From the NCBI GenBank assembly GCA_021307315.1, contig JAJSPD010000115.1, positions 1-64,000 of the forward strand: a stretch of DNA of 64,000 nucleotides, written 5' to 3'. Made by a program: the position numbers and the translations under genes. The notes under the pieces are model-generated. The model was not told the origin of the DNA and did not search any database. It saw only the letters and a list, made by a program, of their open reading frames with translations. Origin of the DNA: Bisporella sp. PMI_857 (Eukaryota; Ascomycota; Leotiomycetes; Helotiales; Helotiaceae). Positions 47,190 to 59,546 of this stretch are shown here, piece by piece (the stretch's first letter is position 1; each line of letters opens with the position of its first letter).

Positions 47190-49586
47190 CTTTTGAGTTC
47201 ATCTAGCGGTATGTGGGCATCGCCTTTCGGTCATGAAGGAATAATTGTTGAGGTTCAGTTAAGGTTAAGGTAGATTAGTTTGTTCAGTAATCAATGATTG
47301 ATTAACAGCTAGTCACGTGCCAAAATTGAGAATGAACATCAGAGCCTCGACATTATAGCATTCTTCCTGTTGGTAGCTGATAGTTTATACTCAACATCAA
47401 TGTCCTATATATTTTGCTGTCACATTTGCAGAGTCTGGGCTTCATTTACGAGCTGTAAGGACCGGTTATCCATGACGTGAGAATAGAGGAAGTGGCTAAA
47501 TAAGGATTATGATATTTTTATCGTAAGTATGCGCGACCTGCGACAAACTTCCCTCGGACTATATTCTCTAAATTGATTGGATTCTCCAAATATGCAAAGG
47601 AAGGAGTTCAATATTTCAAGGCTTCATGCTGAACAGGAAAAGTAGCGTCTAATGTCTATCGATAGCCGCCCCGCAATGTCTCTGACGCTTGTAACGTGCT
47701 GCAATTGCCTGCCTATGAATAATGGCTAGGCAGATATGTGCAATGATGGTCAATTGGCTTAGCCTCTAACACGAGATTGTGTCAGGGGATAAAATTAGTT
47801 GGCTATTAGAAGTTCAAAGGTGGCACGTAACGTAACCGTAAGTTACATGATCTTGATTGTATGGCTTAGTGGAGCTGCTCCCGAACACGAAATGCACATC
47901 TGCGCCGTTCCAATGACTAAAGAAATATATGCTCGCCTTCACACAATTATCTTTTCCAGCACTAACAAATCTAAGGACTGTTGATCCGTATTTCTATCAC
48001 TCCAGAAGAGGTTTTGTCCCCCATAACGCTGACAGCAAGCCCAGATCTACCATGCCAGTGTGTGATCTATGACCCACATGGTCTAGCCTGTGCAAGGTAA
48101 ATGGTTTGAAAGTTACGGTGAAGGTTAGCAGTAACCACCCTCCACCACAGCCACTTCCCTGCTTCAAGAACGCACATAAAATGGTTCTTGAAATCATCAG
48201 GACTCGAGTGGTCTTTATTAATGTCATGCTAGATAGAGCATTGCCCCTATTCGCAACTAACCTACAGATTCAAGACGAAATGAGTCACCTTTTGTATTCC
48301 AGAATCAAACATATCAGGATATCAGCCGGCTCCTTAAATTTAGTGCATGCAAAACAAACATTCGATGTCCTACAACGACAGGATTAACTAAAGTAAAATG
48401 TAAACGGCGCTCGCATCAATCTGATTGGCGATATGTCAGATCAAAAAACCTCCGCCATGCAGTATCGGCGCCCCAACCACGGAGTGAGAAATGCGTACTC
48501 CACCTTCAAACCGGCATTGCATCTCATGTATCTTCGGGAGTGGCTCCCGTCAGCCAAGCACTAGTAGAGTCAAGCCTAAAGACGACCCAAAAGCTTAGAT
48601 GGGGGGGTTTCAATGCCAGAAATCCGGAACCAGATAATAGCCCGAAAGGTGATGCACTTGTTAGGCTCGCCAAGTACTTTCAAAAGTTCCAACAACCCCA
48701 TGAATGACACATTCCTTGATATGATTGAACTAGCGGATGCATTTTTAGCCTTCCAAGAGAAAGTTGTTGGGCTGTCGTGCTGTTGAGACCATACCAATTG
48801 CAACTTTGGATCAGCAGTTTATCTAAATATGGAATCGCCATGCAATTCTGGCACGAGAATGAAGATCGGGTAGAAATGCGGGTCGTCGGGATGGCATGGC
48901 CCTAGTAGAGGATAGAGCCAGGTTTGAAATACGAAAATATTGAACCTAGTCAGAACTTGATTAGTTGTGGGTTTGCTGGGCATAGAATGAATTGCCGACG
49001 CGACATTTGATGGACCCCGTGCCGGCAAGTATGTGGATATGAGTATTTGCTTATATAAGAGTGCTCCAAAAACTTTTTCAATCCCAGCGCTTGTTGCTGA
49101 TATCCATTGAGATATGTTTTTATAACAATTTGACTTAATTACAGAGGCGAACTTTTTATCAATCATTCCATCCACACCTAATTTTCAATGGCAACGGGAG
49201 TGGCCGCTTAAACATCTAAAGCAGATGACATTGAATACAAGACCAAGTGGTGAACGGACGGCCTCAGGTGCATTCAAGCCCACTCTAAAGATCACCACCG
49301 ATGAAGCAGCTGTCAGATCCCGCCTATGCAGTGTGCGACCAAAGAGTCAGATATACACTGCAGCAGCCACAACATACCATTTCTTCGAATTATACACATG
49401 TACTTTGTGAAAGCGAAGCTCAATCAACCAACGCTTTATATACGGGTGAGCGATTTGGGGAAGTAGCCAAACACTATTGAAATTTTGCAAGCCTTGATGC
49501 ATGATTACTGCTTCAGCCATGATCCTGGCCTGAATGGCACTGGAGCAGAATCCATATTGCTGTGTTCGTACACTGCAGTCGTAAAA
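47190..49586. other. Intergenic, 2.4 kb, nothing recognised
   Basis: AT-rich. A 118-codon minus-strand frame at 48819-49175 and a few shorter ones have no recognisable motif and were not called. Confidence 0.45.
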
Positions 49587-50402
49587 CTATGCCGCAAAGC
49601 GCATCCACGACCCTGACGGCGGAGATCGTTCGCATTTGACTTGTGGAGGGGAGATGCGTTCAAGAAAACGACGTTTCAAGGCCGAAGTCCTGCTTCTCCC
49701 AGAGTTAGTCCATAAGTCAATGATCTGATGTTTGATAGCGCGTCCACAACTTGCTTTACAGAATTTTTCGAAATCTCCTCTAATCACGTCGTAAATAGTT
49801 TCGGTTCTTGCACTCTCCAAAAGATCTGTTGGCTGGCCTTCCTTGCTAAATCTTATGTGGGACCAAATTTGTTCCTTAATAACAATAGTAATCTCCTCCA
49901 GAGAAGGAAAGTTTAGCATCCATTTGTATGGATTGTCCTGGTCTGGTGAGTTCAGAGCCATAAATGTAGTCCACTCAAAAGCGAGGTGTCTGGTCCATTT
50001 CAATTGATCCATATGTGGAGCAATACGTTGTTCATTTCCAATCACCCGGATCAAACCGTGATGGTTATATAACGGGCCTTTTATATATAGAACGTCGTGT
50101 CGTTTGTGTACATATACCCAGGCACCATCCCACCTATGTGGCGCCTTAGGTACGCTCTGCCATAATGTATACTCTTTCAAGGCGGCAATTCTGGCCTCGC
50201 GGCAGGTTCGAAGCAAGGCGGGCACCGGATATGATGGCTTAGCAAACACACATAGCTTCATTGGAATCGCCCCGTTTTGTTGGCCGTCGCTAGCAAAGTA
50301 AAAGATTCGAGGCTCGTGTTCAGGTTCTTGCTTCGAAGCGCATATCCATATTTCCCGCTGTATTTCGAGAGGGAGATCCGCGAATGTTATAGTACGCATC
50401 AT
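49587..50402 (-). CDS. 2EXR-domain protein, 271 aa
   Basis: A single minus-strand exon from the ATG at 50402; the longer frame upstream lacks an ATG. The N-terminus TITFADLPLEIQREIWICAS with a following LLRTCREARIAALKEY is the 2EXR pattern found in many lineage-expanded fungal proteins. HDVLYIKGPLYNH and RHLAFEWTTFMAL, with FPSLEEITIVI, fit the beta-rich remainder of that domain. The C-terminus is basic (RTSALKRRFLERI). The molecular role of 2EXR proteins is not settled. The 351 nt between this gene and the aldo/keto reductase hold no gene. Confidence 0.75.
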   Translation of the reverse strand: MMRTITFADLPLEIQREIWICASKQEPEHEPRIFYFASDGQQNGAIPMKLCVFAKPSYPVPALLRTCREARIAALKEYTLWQSVPKAPHRWDGAWVYVHKRHDVLYIKGPLYNHHGLIRVIGNEQRIAPHMDQLKWTRHLAFEWTTFMALNSPDQDNPYKWMLNFPSLEEITIVIKEQIWSHIRFSKEGQPTDLLESARTETIYDVIRGDFEKFCKASCGRAIKHQIIDLWTNSGRSRTSALKRRFLERISPPQVKCERSPPSGSWMRFAA

Positions 50403-50753
50403 GCTGAGAGCTTCAACGCTGTTGCAACAAGCTTTGTCGTTATTTCGGTCTGGAGAAGCTCCCTTCCATAAACCATCAATTGCCAAGCCGGCTCCGGCCA
50501 GGAATCGCCTAGTGATCACCAAGCTCTATCTAGCCCATGGAATTTAGAAAGTAGATGAAATGGAATCTTTCGCTCATCTCTAGTTTCAACACTTGGACTT
50601 AGGTCATTTTCACAAATCCCAGTTATACAGTCACTTCCCATCATGTGGAAACTATATTTACAAACCCTTAACGTTTCCCCACAGCATAAACCGAAGCACC
50701 AATAGACTAATAACCAAGAACCAGTGACCTACTCGACTCCAGCGTGTACAAGA

Positions 50754-51861
50754 TCACAGCGCCAAGTCCTTCATGAACGCCTCCGGGTATCTTTCACCAG
50801 CTGGGACGAAGGACTTCAAAATCTGATCAATCTCCGCGAGGTCTTCCTCAGTCAAGTCAATGATAGTTGCGTTCTCTCTTACTCTTTCTGTGCTGGAAGA
50901 ACCCGGAATTGGAATGATGGTTGGCATTCCGGGACGCTTTGACAATGACAACAGCCAATTTATGGCGATTTGTCCTGAAGTACAGCCTTTCTTCTTCGCA
51001 AGTGCTTCAACTTTGTTAACGAGCTCTATGTTGGTGTAAAAGTTGTCGCCTTGGTATCGTGGCATGATTCTTCTCATGTCATCTTGTGGGAGATCATCCA
51101 AAGTCTTGATTTGTCCACCGAGGAAACCCCGACCTAGTGGGGCTGGAAGAGCCTGTTAGCCCCGCCATGCACGAGGGAAATCTAGATACTTACAGTATGC
51201 AAGCACTGGGATGTTCAACTCGCCGCAGGCTTGGAGAAGTCCATTATTCAATGGCTCGATGCTAAAGAGCGACACCTCAATCTCAAGAGAGGTGATGTTA
51301 AAGCTCTTTGCAGCACTGCGCAGAGTATCGACATTAATTTCGCTGCAAGCAATACCACCAATCTTCCCTGACTTCACGAAACTCTCGATAGTGCTAAGGG
51401 TTTCAGTCTCATAGTCGTGATTAAGATCTTTTCTGGCAGGCTCAAATTGGTCAATGCGTCCAACAGGACCTAACAATTTGACGGCGTTCTCAATGCTGGA
51501 AGCAATGTATTCCTTGCTACCTAGTGGACGGCGGTCCGATCCGACACCGCCTTTGATATTGAGCACGACTTTATCTGCATCCTCTGGGTACTTTTGAAAG
51601 TATTTCTGGAGCAATGTGAGGGAATTGTGTTCGGGAGTTCCGTAGAAGATGCCTCCATTGAAGTAATTACATCCAGATTCGAGTGCAGCCTTGATTGCGG
51701 CAAAGCTCTCCTCTTCGGATCGCTTGCTCCATGGTACTGTCAAACCTGAAGCGCAGTGTCAGAATCTCTCTAAGACATGAGAGCATTTCGGATGGAATAT
51801 CTCTACCCATAAGACCAAATCCAATAGGTCCAACATCCCTGCCAACGATTTTGATAGTCAT
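50754..51861 (-). CDS. Aldo/keto reductase, pyridoxal-reductase type, 331 aa
   Basis: Exons 51861-51807, 51745-51194 and 51142-50754; 332 codons. It is likely NADPH-dependent reduction of an aldehyde; the closest known activity is pyridoxal to pyridoxine (S. pombe Plr1 class). Features seen: GPIGFGLMGLTVPWS near the N-terminus, the active-site Tyr in NYFNGGIFYGTPEHNS, VVLNIKGGVGSDRR, RIDQFEPARKDLN, then AYSPLGRGFLGG across the last intron and the NADPH-binding IPIPGSSSTERVREN at the C-terminus. The usual AKR active-site Asp is Asn-Gly-Gly here, as in pyridoxal reductases. Substrate is inferred, not shown. Confidence 0.88.
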
Positions 51862-53207
51862 TTTTTTTTTCTGAGATGTGTTCCAAAAGCTACGCTAATT
51901 GGGTTGAGGCTAGTTTTAATTTCTGAAGTATAGCTAGGAAGGCAGGATTTATCTGTCGGATTATTTTCGTTGTATTATTGAGATGCTCTCCTTATATACC
52001 AAGTGTCGCAGCATATGCTGTGTTCCAATCAGACGGAGTTTAAACCCCACCTCTCTTATATCCGAGAGAGGCAAGGCTAGCTTTCAGTAAAGGGAATGTT
52101 CCCACTTCAATAGTTACCCTCCGTTTTTAAGTGCAAATCAGAAATCAGCTTTGTTCGCAGGTATAGTCCTGCTGACTATGTTGTCCTTGAAAGAACATTG
52201 TGCTTGGAATGGGCCCACAAAAACTGGTGCATCTTAGCCTGTGCTGATATCCCACTAAACCGCATCAGGCTATACTCACGAGCCTAATATAAAGTCCATA
52301 CTTGTATCCTTAATCCCGCACTTTCAAATACGTACTTTGATGAGAGGAATCGCGTTTAAAATGAACTCAAGTCATCATCACGCTATTCGGACAACGATTT
52401 GCTCCGAGTTTCAAGAAAACTTGAAAGAGCTCCCAGCTTATCCACTCTGAAAGATCTGGGGGTTGAGTTGTTCAATGGAAGTAGAAACCCAAAATTTGAA
52501 GCAACCAAATTCGAAAGGATGATATTTGAAGACCTTTATTCTTATGTTCGTACCAGAGATATGTTAGTTATCTGGCCCGTGAATTTGCACAGCATTGCCC
52601 TCTGTGTTACGCATGGGTGCCAAGCCGGGAGATAACGCAACGAGAGGTTTACTTTGCTAGGCCAAACTCTTTGGAGCAGTTCTATGTTCACCTTATATCA
52701 CTACCCCCTACTACATCAAGTAGTTGTGAATATTGCCCCTTTGTCCAGTTACTTCTCAAAAACTTGGAGGGCAGAGTTACATTTCCAGTTCCCCCCCGAT
52801 CCTTACAAGGAAGCTATTGAAACCTGATTGCTTGAAAATTTTGCAGTTGTTGGGGAATATTTGGATTGGATAGCAAAGAGGTGAAAAGTAATAGCAAGCA
52901 ACAAGGAGGCTTGAGCAAACGTCACCATTTAAACTTTCGCTTAATAAGGGGTACATTCAGGCTCAAACCCGTTGTGGATACCAGTATCTGAACTCCGCAC
53001 ACTGGCTAAATATCTTGTATAATGATTGGGCAATAAACACAGAGAACCAATTCAGCATGGAGAAATATTTATCCTTCTCCATGAGCCTGAAAACATTGAG
53101 TAGAACTACTCCTCATCTGCGTCCACGTGATGTTCTGGTAATGCACTGGTACATCAACCAGACTTTTTACTTTTGACGTCCTTGATGTATTGATATTTCA
53201 TGAAAAA
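51862..53207. other. Divergent promoter region between AKR and beta-galactosidase
   Basis: 1.3 kb without a supportable gene apart from the TATA box and a 7-bp-arm inverted repeat. The ORFs at 52399-52820 have no motif. Confidence 0.45.
51991..51998 (-). promoter_or_regulatory. TATA box of the aldo/keto reductase gene
   Basis: TATATAAG on the minus strand lies about 130 nt upstream of the start at 51861. A short inverted repeat sits about 50 nt further upstream (52050-52071). Confidence 0.45.
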
Positions 53208-56200
53208 ATGCTTCTTAAAAGTATCATTCGTACTACACTAATATCTCTCACTATATTTGCAACCCATGCATTTAGTGATAATTTCCAAAATGTAAAAATA
53301 CGAACAGACAATGGTCTTCAAGATGTTGTAAGTCATTACGCCGGGATAATGAAAACAAGCGCTGATAGTATAGGTTACGTGGGACAACCACTCCCTCATT
53401 GTGCATGGAAAGCGTGTCTTAATAACGTCAGGAGAGGTACGAGACAGACCCTGGAATCTTCTCAACTGATGATCTCGAGCTCATCGACATGCCCAGATCC
53501 ATCCTTGGAGGTGAGACTCTGCATTTTGAGATGCTAACAAACCCCATGTCTAAATTGAAGCAGAATGCCAGTTCCCTCACTCTGGATAGATATATTCGAG
53601 AAAGTCAAAGCCCTCGGTTTCAATACCGTAAGTTTCTACGTTCACTGGGGCCTCGTAGAATATGCCAAAGATGATTTCAACTTCGACGGTTACCTGAGCC
53701 TGGAGCCTCTGTTTGAAGCAGCAAAGAAAACTGGAATATACCTCATCGCCCGTCCTGGGCCGTATATCAATGCAGAAACGACAGGCGGAGGCACCCCAGG
53801 CTGGGGAACCCGTGTGCCTGGCGCTTGGCGCACAGACAACCAAACCTATATCGATGCCATGGAAGGCTATGTCCGAACCGTATCTAGGATTCTTGCAAAA
53901 GAGCAGATTACGGAGGGAGGGCCATTGATCCTGGTGCAGCCGGAGAATGAATATTCGTACTGTTTTGAGATCCCGAATTGTCCTGTTCCGTGGCCTCAGC
54001 CGGGATACATGGAAAAGTTGCAAAAGATGATGAGAGAAGAGGGTTTAGTAGTACCAACTATCACGAATGAGGTACAGTATACTTCGTCAAATTATGCGCC
54101 AGGTTCTGGGAGAGGAGAGGTTGATATCCGGGGGTATGATAACTACCCACTCTGTACGGTCTTCCCATTGCTTAACAATCGATCTTCCCAATTTATTGAC
54201 TCGACGGATAGCATTTATCTGCAACGATACCGCGACATGGCCTAATAATAAACTACCCATAAATTTCTGGGAAGTGAACCATAATCTTTCAGGTGGAAAC
54301 CCAAACTCAATTCTTGAGGTTTGTACCACTATGTCTCTCGCGAAAGATGCTGACCACCAAGATGCAAGCGGGTGCCCACGGACGATGGGGCTGGTTCAGC
54401 ACAGAAGACTGTTCCATATTGACAGGTTCGAGTTTCGAGCGTGTCTTCTATAAGAACTATGTCTCCTTTTCGACAACGATTTTCAACCTGTACATGCTCT
54501 ACGGGGGAACAAATTGGGGAGGAATTGCTTCTCCAGCCACGATCACTAGGTTTGCAATTCGAGCAAGAAACAATAGGAGATACTAACCTCAATTAGCTAT
54601 GATTATGGTGCAGCGATTAAGGAGAATCGTCTCTTAACACGAGAAAAATACTCAGAGCTCAAGTTACTTGCCCAATTTCTGCGCGTCTCACCAGCGTATA
54701 CGACTACGAGACCTCTGAATCAATACCCCGTAAATACAGTCAACGGATCAGTGTACACAACTAATTCTGACTTGGCCGTCACACAACTTGCCGACGTCGT
54801 GGGCAACAGAACAGCTTTCTGGATTGTGAGGTAAGCAGAATTCAGTCAGAGAACGGATATTTCTTACCAAACCAGGCACGCGGCATACAATTCTCTCCAA
54901 GAATCCAGGTATAAGCTACAATTCCCAACCAGTCGTGGAAATATTTCAATTCCTTCCCTTGGAGGGCAGCTGACTTTGAACGGTCGTGACTCGAAGGTGT
55001 GTGAGAGAACTCGCGTTTTGCTATGAAATACCCAAGACTAAACAATCTTGCAGATACATGTCTCCGATTATGATGTTGGAGGCACAACCGTGCTTTACTC
55101 TTCCGGGGAAATCCTAACATGGAAGAAGTTCTCCTCTAAAACTGTTCTTGTGATTCATGGATTCCCTGGTGAGATTCATGAAACCGCATTTTTGTCTAAA
55201 TCGAGAGACATCCAACAAGTCGATGGCGACGCTTTGGAAAACAGTTCATCAAAGAACGGGATAGTGACAATCAATTATAAAATTACTAAATCACAGACAG
55301 TAATATCAGTGGGAGAAGATCTGCAAGTGGTGGTTGTCAACCGAAATGATGCTTTTGACTTCTGGACGCCAGAGTGGAACGGTGGCGCGGCTATCGTCCG
55401 TAGTCCTTATTTAATTCGGTCAGCTGAAGTCAATCCTCCCGGAACACTCGCTCTGAGGGGAGATTTGAATCAGACAAAAGTCGATGCTGAAATTTTTGCG
55501 GACGGAAAAATTCATTCTCTCACATTCAATGGCCGAGCAGTGTCTGTCGAGAAGACGGTCTATGGATCACTCAAATATCAGATTCGTACTTCGAACTTGA
55601 AGGTGTCGTTGCCGAAGCTTGAGGGTCTGGATTGGGTACGTTTCATTATTCTCTATGGAGCCTACCCTAACCTAAATACATAGAGATACATCGATGGTCT
55701 ACCAGAGGTAAAGACAGATTATGATGACTCCAAGTGGACTGCAGCAAATCTCATAAACACCACCAATCCAAGGAAGCCAACTACTCCAACGAGTTTATAT
55801 TCCAGCGATTATGGAGTAGGTGCATACTTCCACATGACTGATTGATGGCTGATGAGTTCCAAAGTTCCACACCGGAAACATCCTTTGGCGTGGGCACTTT
55901 GTTGCAACAGGAAAAGAGGACAGTTTCACAGTTCAAGTACAAGGTCTGCGAGGATTACCTCTGATTACAATACATGTACTAATATCTCCCGACCTCAGGT
56001 GGAAGCGCCTTTTCTGCGAGTATGTGGCTTGATGACAAGCAGATAGCATACTTCCCTGGCGTTTACAATGTAGCTCTGAAGAACCTAACTGGAACACCTC
56101 CGATTTTACAGGCCGGTAGTAAGCATGTTATTACCATACTACAGGTACGCAATGCTGCGCTCCGTGTCTGATATCGTGAACTAATCTGGGCGATATCAAG

Positions 56201-57220
56201 GACCATATGGGGCTAGAACAAAACTACGGACCTGGCGGAGATCTGCATAAAGTATGCCTCCTGATTCTAATCTTTAAGCGGTGCACGTGTTAAATTTTGT
56301 CTTACAGATACCTCGGGGAATCCTCAATTATGACTTTGGAGGACTAGAAGCAAACAAAGTTACCTGGGTTTGTCATACTCCGCTATCACAATGTCATCGC
56401 TTTGCGAGAGGCGTGAGCTTCGCAACCTTTTTCTAGAGATCACTGTGATACCCATAGAGCTCTGAAAACACCTGTTGTGGCTTTCACCACCCCCATGCCG
56501 AATACAAAGCATAAATACTAATGGCTTAATAGAAGGTAACGGGAAACCTTGGAGGCGAACATGTAAGTCGATACGATCCTTCAAACATGGGCAGATTTAC
56601 TTATTCATATATTTAGCCGGTTGACCGAGTTCGCGCACCAGTCAATGAAGGTGGGCTGTTTGCCGAAAGACAAGGTTTCCATCAGCCAGATGTGGGCAAG
56701 TCGCTGTGGAGGCGTGGAAGCCCTCTTGATGGCTTGACAACGCCAGGCGTTCGATTTTATAGGTAATTTGACCTCAAAAAATCACTTGGCCTGGAGGTAG
56801 ACAAATGCTCACGCTTTCAAGCACCACCTTTGACCTCAACATTCCATCGAATCTTGACGCCCCAATCTCATTCAACATTGCCAACAACACGGCACCACAA
56901 GACTTCCGTGTCTTACTATACGTCAATGGTTATCAGTTTGGAAAGTATGGTGAGCATCCATTTTCGTCTGCTTTATCGTAGCGGTCATTGATTAGGGCAT
57001 AGCAAGCAATCTTGGTCCGCAAAGCAGTTTCCCTGTTCCAGAAGGTATTCTCAATCACAGGGGGCGGAATACCGTGGCAGTGTCACTTTGGGCCATGTCT
57101 CTTGGCGGAGCCAAACTCGAGTCTTTCTTGCTGAAGACGGATGGCGTGATCGAAACAAGCATGCATCCTGTAGTTCCCATGCCTCAGCCTTCGTGGAAGC
57201 AGAGAGAAGATGCATATTAG
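53208..57220 (+). CDS. Secreted beta-galactosidase, GH35, 1002 aa
   Basis: It would hydrolyse terminal beta-galactosyl residues of plant polysaccharides outside the cell. Eighteen exons: 53208-53327, 53374-53436, 53497-53510, 53564-54153, 54212-54318, 54362-54549, 54597-54830, 54876-54996, 55054-55635, 55684-55815, 55865-55943, 55999-56144, 56201-56251, 56308-56367, 56533-56562, 56617-56762, 56822-56949 and 57003-57220. They total 1003 codons with every phase closing, and about 1000 aa is the usual fungal GH35 length. A signal peptide is likely ([11 protein letters not shown]). Seen: [39 protein letters not shown], acid/base Glu in LVQPENEYS, nucleophile Glu in [27 protein letters not shown] and TLNGRDSK. 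The third exon is only 14 nt. Confidence 0.93.
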
Positions 57221-58077
57221 GTTCGACACAAAAACCTTACGCTGGGGGTCAATTCCTTGATGAGTAGACCGTCGGACTGGTCTCATTCGCTCTCATCGAC
57301 CAATCAGGGCACGGAAGCGAAAGTTCCAAAGAGAGACTAGCTCTATGAATAATAATTGATATTAAGAACACAGTGAAAATTGCTGATTGGTGGCTAGAGC
57401 TGCATATGCGGTTACAGCCTTGAGAGCATGAGGGTCTGTCTTATAGGGTCTGAAGCTTAGCAAAAACAAACTTTGGCATCCTGGCACGTTAAACTCAATC
57501 TTCTCGGATGCGAAATCTGCAGAAAATACCCGTTCCTTCTGGCTGCACAAATAAGGTTTCAAACTAAGTTATTTCATCATATTACGCTCGTCGAGTAATA
57601 AGGGTGCCACGTGCGTTGTGCGCCTCGGATACCGTATCATATTCCTTTCCTTGCATTGCTTTTATCTATCTTTTAGTGTAACACTATGTATGAATAAAAA
57701 GTTTATATCTGAAAGAGTTTGAGTGGGAATGTGGTGCTAAACCTAACTTGTAATTAGCAAAGTACTCTCTTCTGCCATGGATCAACACATTTCAATACCC
57801 TCTTTGTGGTACGTGCCCGTCATATTGCTCTTTCTAGACCATGACCTGCTCTTAAAGTTGCTTCTAAACTGCCAGTATGGCTGAAGATCACGTGCTCGTT
57901 TAATGACATCACCGAAGCCAAAATTGAGCCAATCATAACCTTCCCAGCATTCCGTTATAGACGCTAAATATCAACTACATCCCCGTGAGACGATAACTCA
58001 AATCCCGATGCTAGGTGCGAACATGATTTAAAGTAGAATTGAAATAGGTTCCGGAAAGGCACAATAAACCGTACAAC
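57221..58077. other. Intergenic, nothing recognised
   Basis: 857 nt containing the 3' end of the beta-galactosidase gene and the promoter of the hydrolase. No motif stands out. Confidence 0.5.
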
Positions 58078-59154
58078 ATGGCAAACGTTTTCAAGCAGTC
58101 CTTCGGCCTTACTTGGCGCAAAGCGTTACTAAGTGCGCCACGTCTCGTGCCTGATGTCGCTCTCTACTTCACCTCATCCGAAGGTCCTCAGCCCATAGTC
58201 TTCAACATCCCATCACGCGGAACGCACACAATTCCGCTCTACGTCTTTATTCCCCCTCCACCGAAATTAGATCCACCAGTCTCCACCCAAGAACATACCA
58301 AATTACCAGTACTGCTTGATTTCCATGGTGGAGGCTTCATCTTCGGTTCCTGCCAGGAACAAGCACCGTTCTGTGCCAAAATTGCCCGGGAGCTTAATGC
58401 TATCAGTATAAGCGTAGACTATCGTCTCGGGCCTGCAGCACAGTTTCCTGCTGCTATTGAAGACGCGGAAGATGTTCTTAATGCAATTCTTGACCCCATT
58501 CAACCGAGTTATCAAGAACTACGCTATAGTATAAACCAGCATCTGCTAAAATCGTCACGACCGAGGATCGAGTTAGATGCAACACGAATTGCTGTCTCGG
58601 GATTCAGCAGCGGAGGAAACCTAGCTCTAAATCTAGGACTATCGCTCAAACACCCAGACGTCTCTGAAGACTGGCTTACTCTCTTCCCTCTCTCATACGA
58701 GCGTAGTATACCACTCCTCCTCTTCTACCCCTCCTTAGACTGCCGGCAGCTCCCCAGTGAACGTCCACGACCGCCAGGAATGGAAGAGAAAACCGGTTTC
58801 CTGAAGTCTCTTGAGCTAGAAAGCACGCTAATGCCCACCTACCTCCCACGGAAGCAGGGGGGACACCCGCGAGCCAGTCCCGGTTTGGCTCCAATCAAGG
58901 ACGGGGGGCTGCATGAGAAAGTAAATATGTTACTTGTGCTACCGGAAATGGATACGTTGGCTGAGCAGAGCGATGTGTGGGTTAAGAAAGTTGCCGAGGA
59001 GGGCAGGTCGGCCAGTCTATCGGTGGAAAAGGTAAGCGGTGTTGTGCATGGCTGGACGCAGTTTCCGGACTCGTGGTTAAGTGACGAGCACCGGAAACTT
59101 AAGATCCAGATCTTTGATGAGGCACGGGATTTCGTGGCTAGAGCGTGGGCGTAA
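58078..59154 (+). CDS. Alpha/beta hydrolase, HSL (abhydrolase-3) family, 358 aa
   Basis: A single exon of normal length for the family, with the ATG at 58078. Carboxyl-ester hydrolase of the hormone-sensitive-lipase type, probably cytosolic since there is no signal peptide. The oxyanion motif HGGGFIFG starts at residue 83, SVDYRLGPAAQFP at 112, and the nucleophile elbow GFSSGGN has Ser177. The other triad members are likely Asp292 (PEMDTLAEQ) and His324 (VVHGW). The order and spacing are those of the family. The substrate cannot be told; acyl esters or lactones are typical. Confidence 0.9.
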   Translation: MANVFKQSFGLTWRKALLSAPRLVPDVALYFTSSEGPQPIVFNIPSRGTHTIPLYVFIPPPPKLDPPVSTQEHTKLPVLLDFHGGGFIFGSCQEQAPFCAKIARELNAISISVDYRLGPAAQFPAAIEDAEDVLNAILDPIQPSYQELRYSINQHLLKSSRPRIELDATRIAVSGFSSGGNLALNLGLSLKHPDVSEDWLTLFPLSYERSIPLLLFYPSLDCRQLPSERPRPPGMEEKTGFLKSLELESTLMPTYLPRKQGGHPRASPGLAPIKDGGLHEKVNMLLVLPEMDTLAEQSDVWVKKVAEEGRSASLSVEKVSGVVHGWTQFPDSWLSDEHRKLKIQIFDEARDFVARAWA

Positions 59155-59546
59155 TTATGATGCTGGAATATAGATAATACTAATACTAATATTACAAATC
59201 TTTCCAGGAGGTGCTTTGCATTGATAATGTTTTCCTTTCTTTGTTCAGAGCCTTACTACTTATTAATTGAGGTTGCAATAGGCAAAGAAGCGTTGGGTAG
59301 AATTTGATAAAATATAGACCTATAATCTATAGCCACGCATGCTTTCTATGAGAATCATGGAGTTTATAGGGCAGATGCGCCTTAGCCCAAGGAATTGACA
59401 GGGCCTGTGGTGCATTACGCGCGGTAGGAGTGCGCTTGGTCCGGGAAGTCCTAGTCTGTCTTAAGGATCAAACTGATTCGAAAGCGAAGCCCCAGTTCTT
59501 GGCAATTTAACCTAACTATGAGCTTAGTCCCGCTCACTCACTAACC
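59155..59546. other. Convergent intergenic spacer
   Basis: 392 nt between the stops of two convergent genes; no feature seen. Confidence 0.5.

Noticed and set aside
48819..49175. 118-aa minus-strand ORF
   Set aside because: AT-rich, lacking any recognisable motif or splice context.
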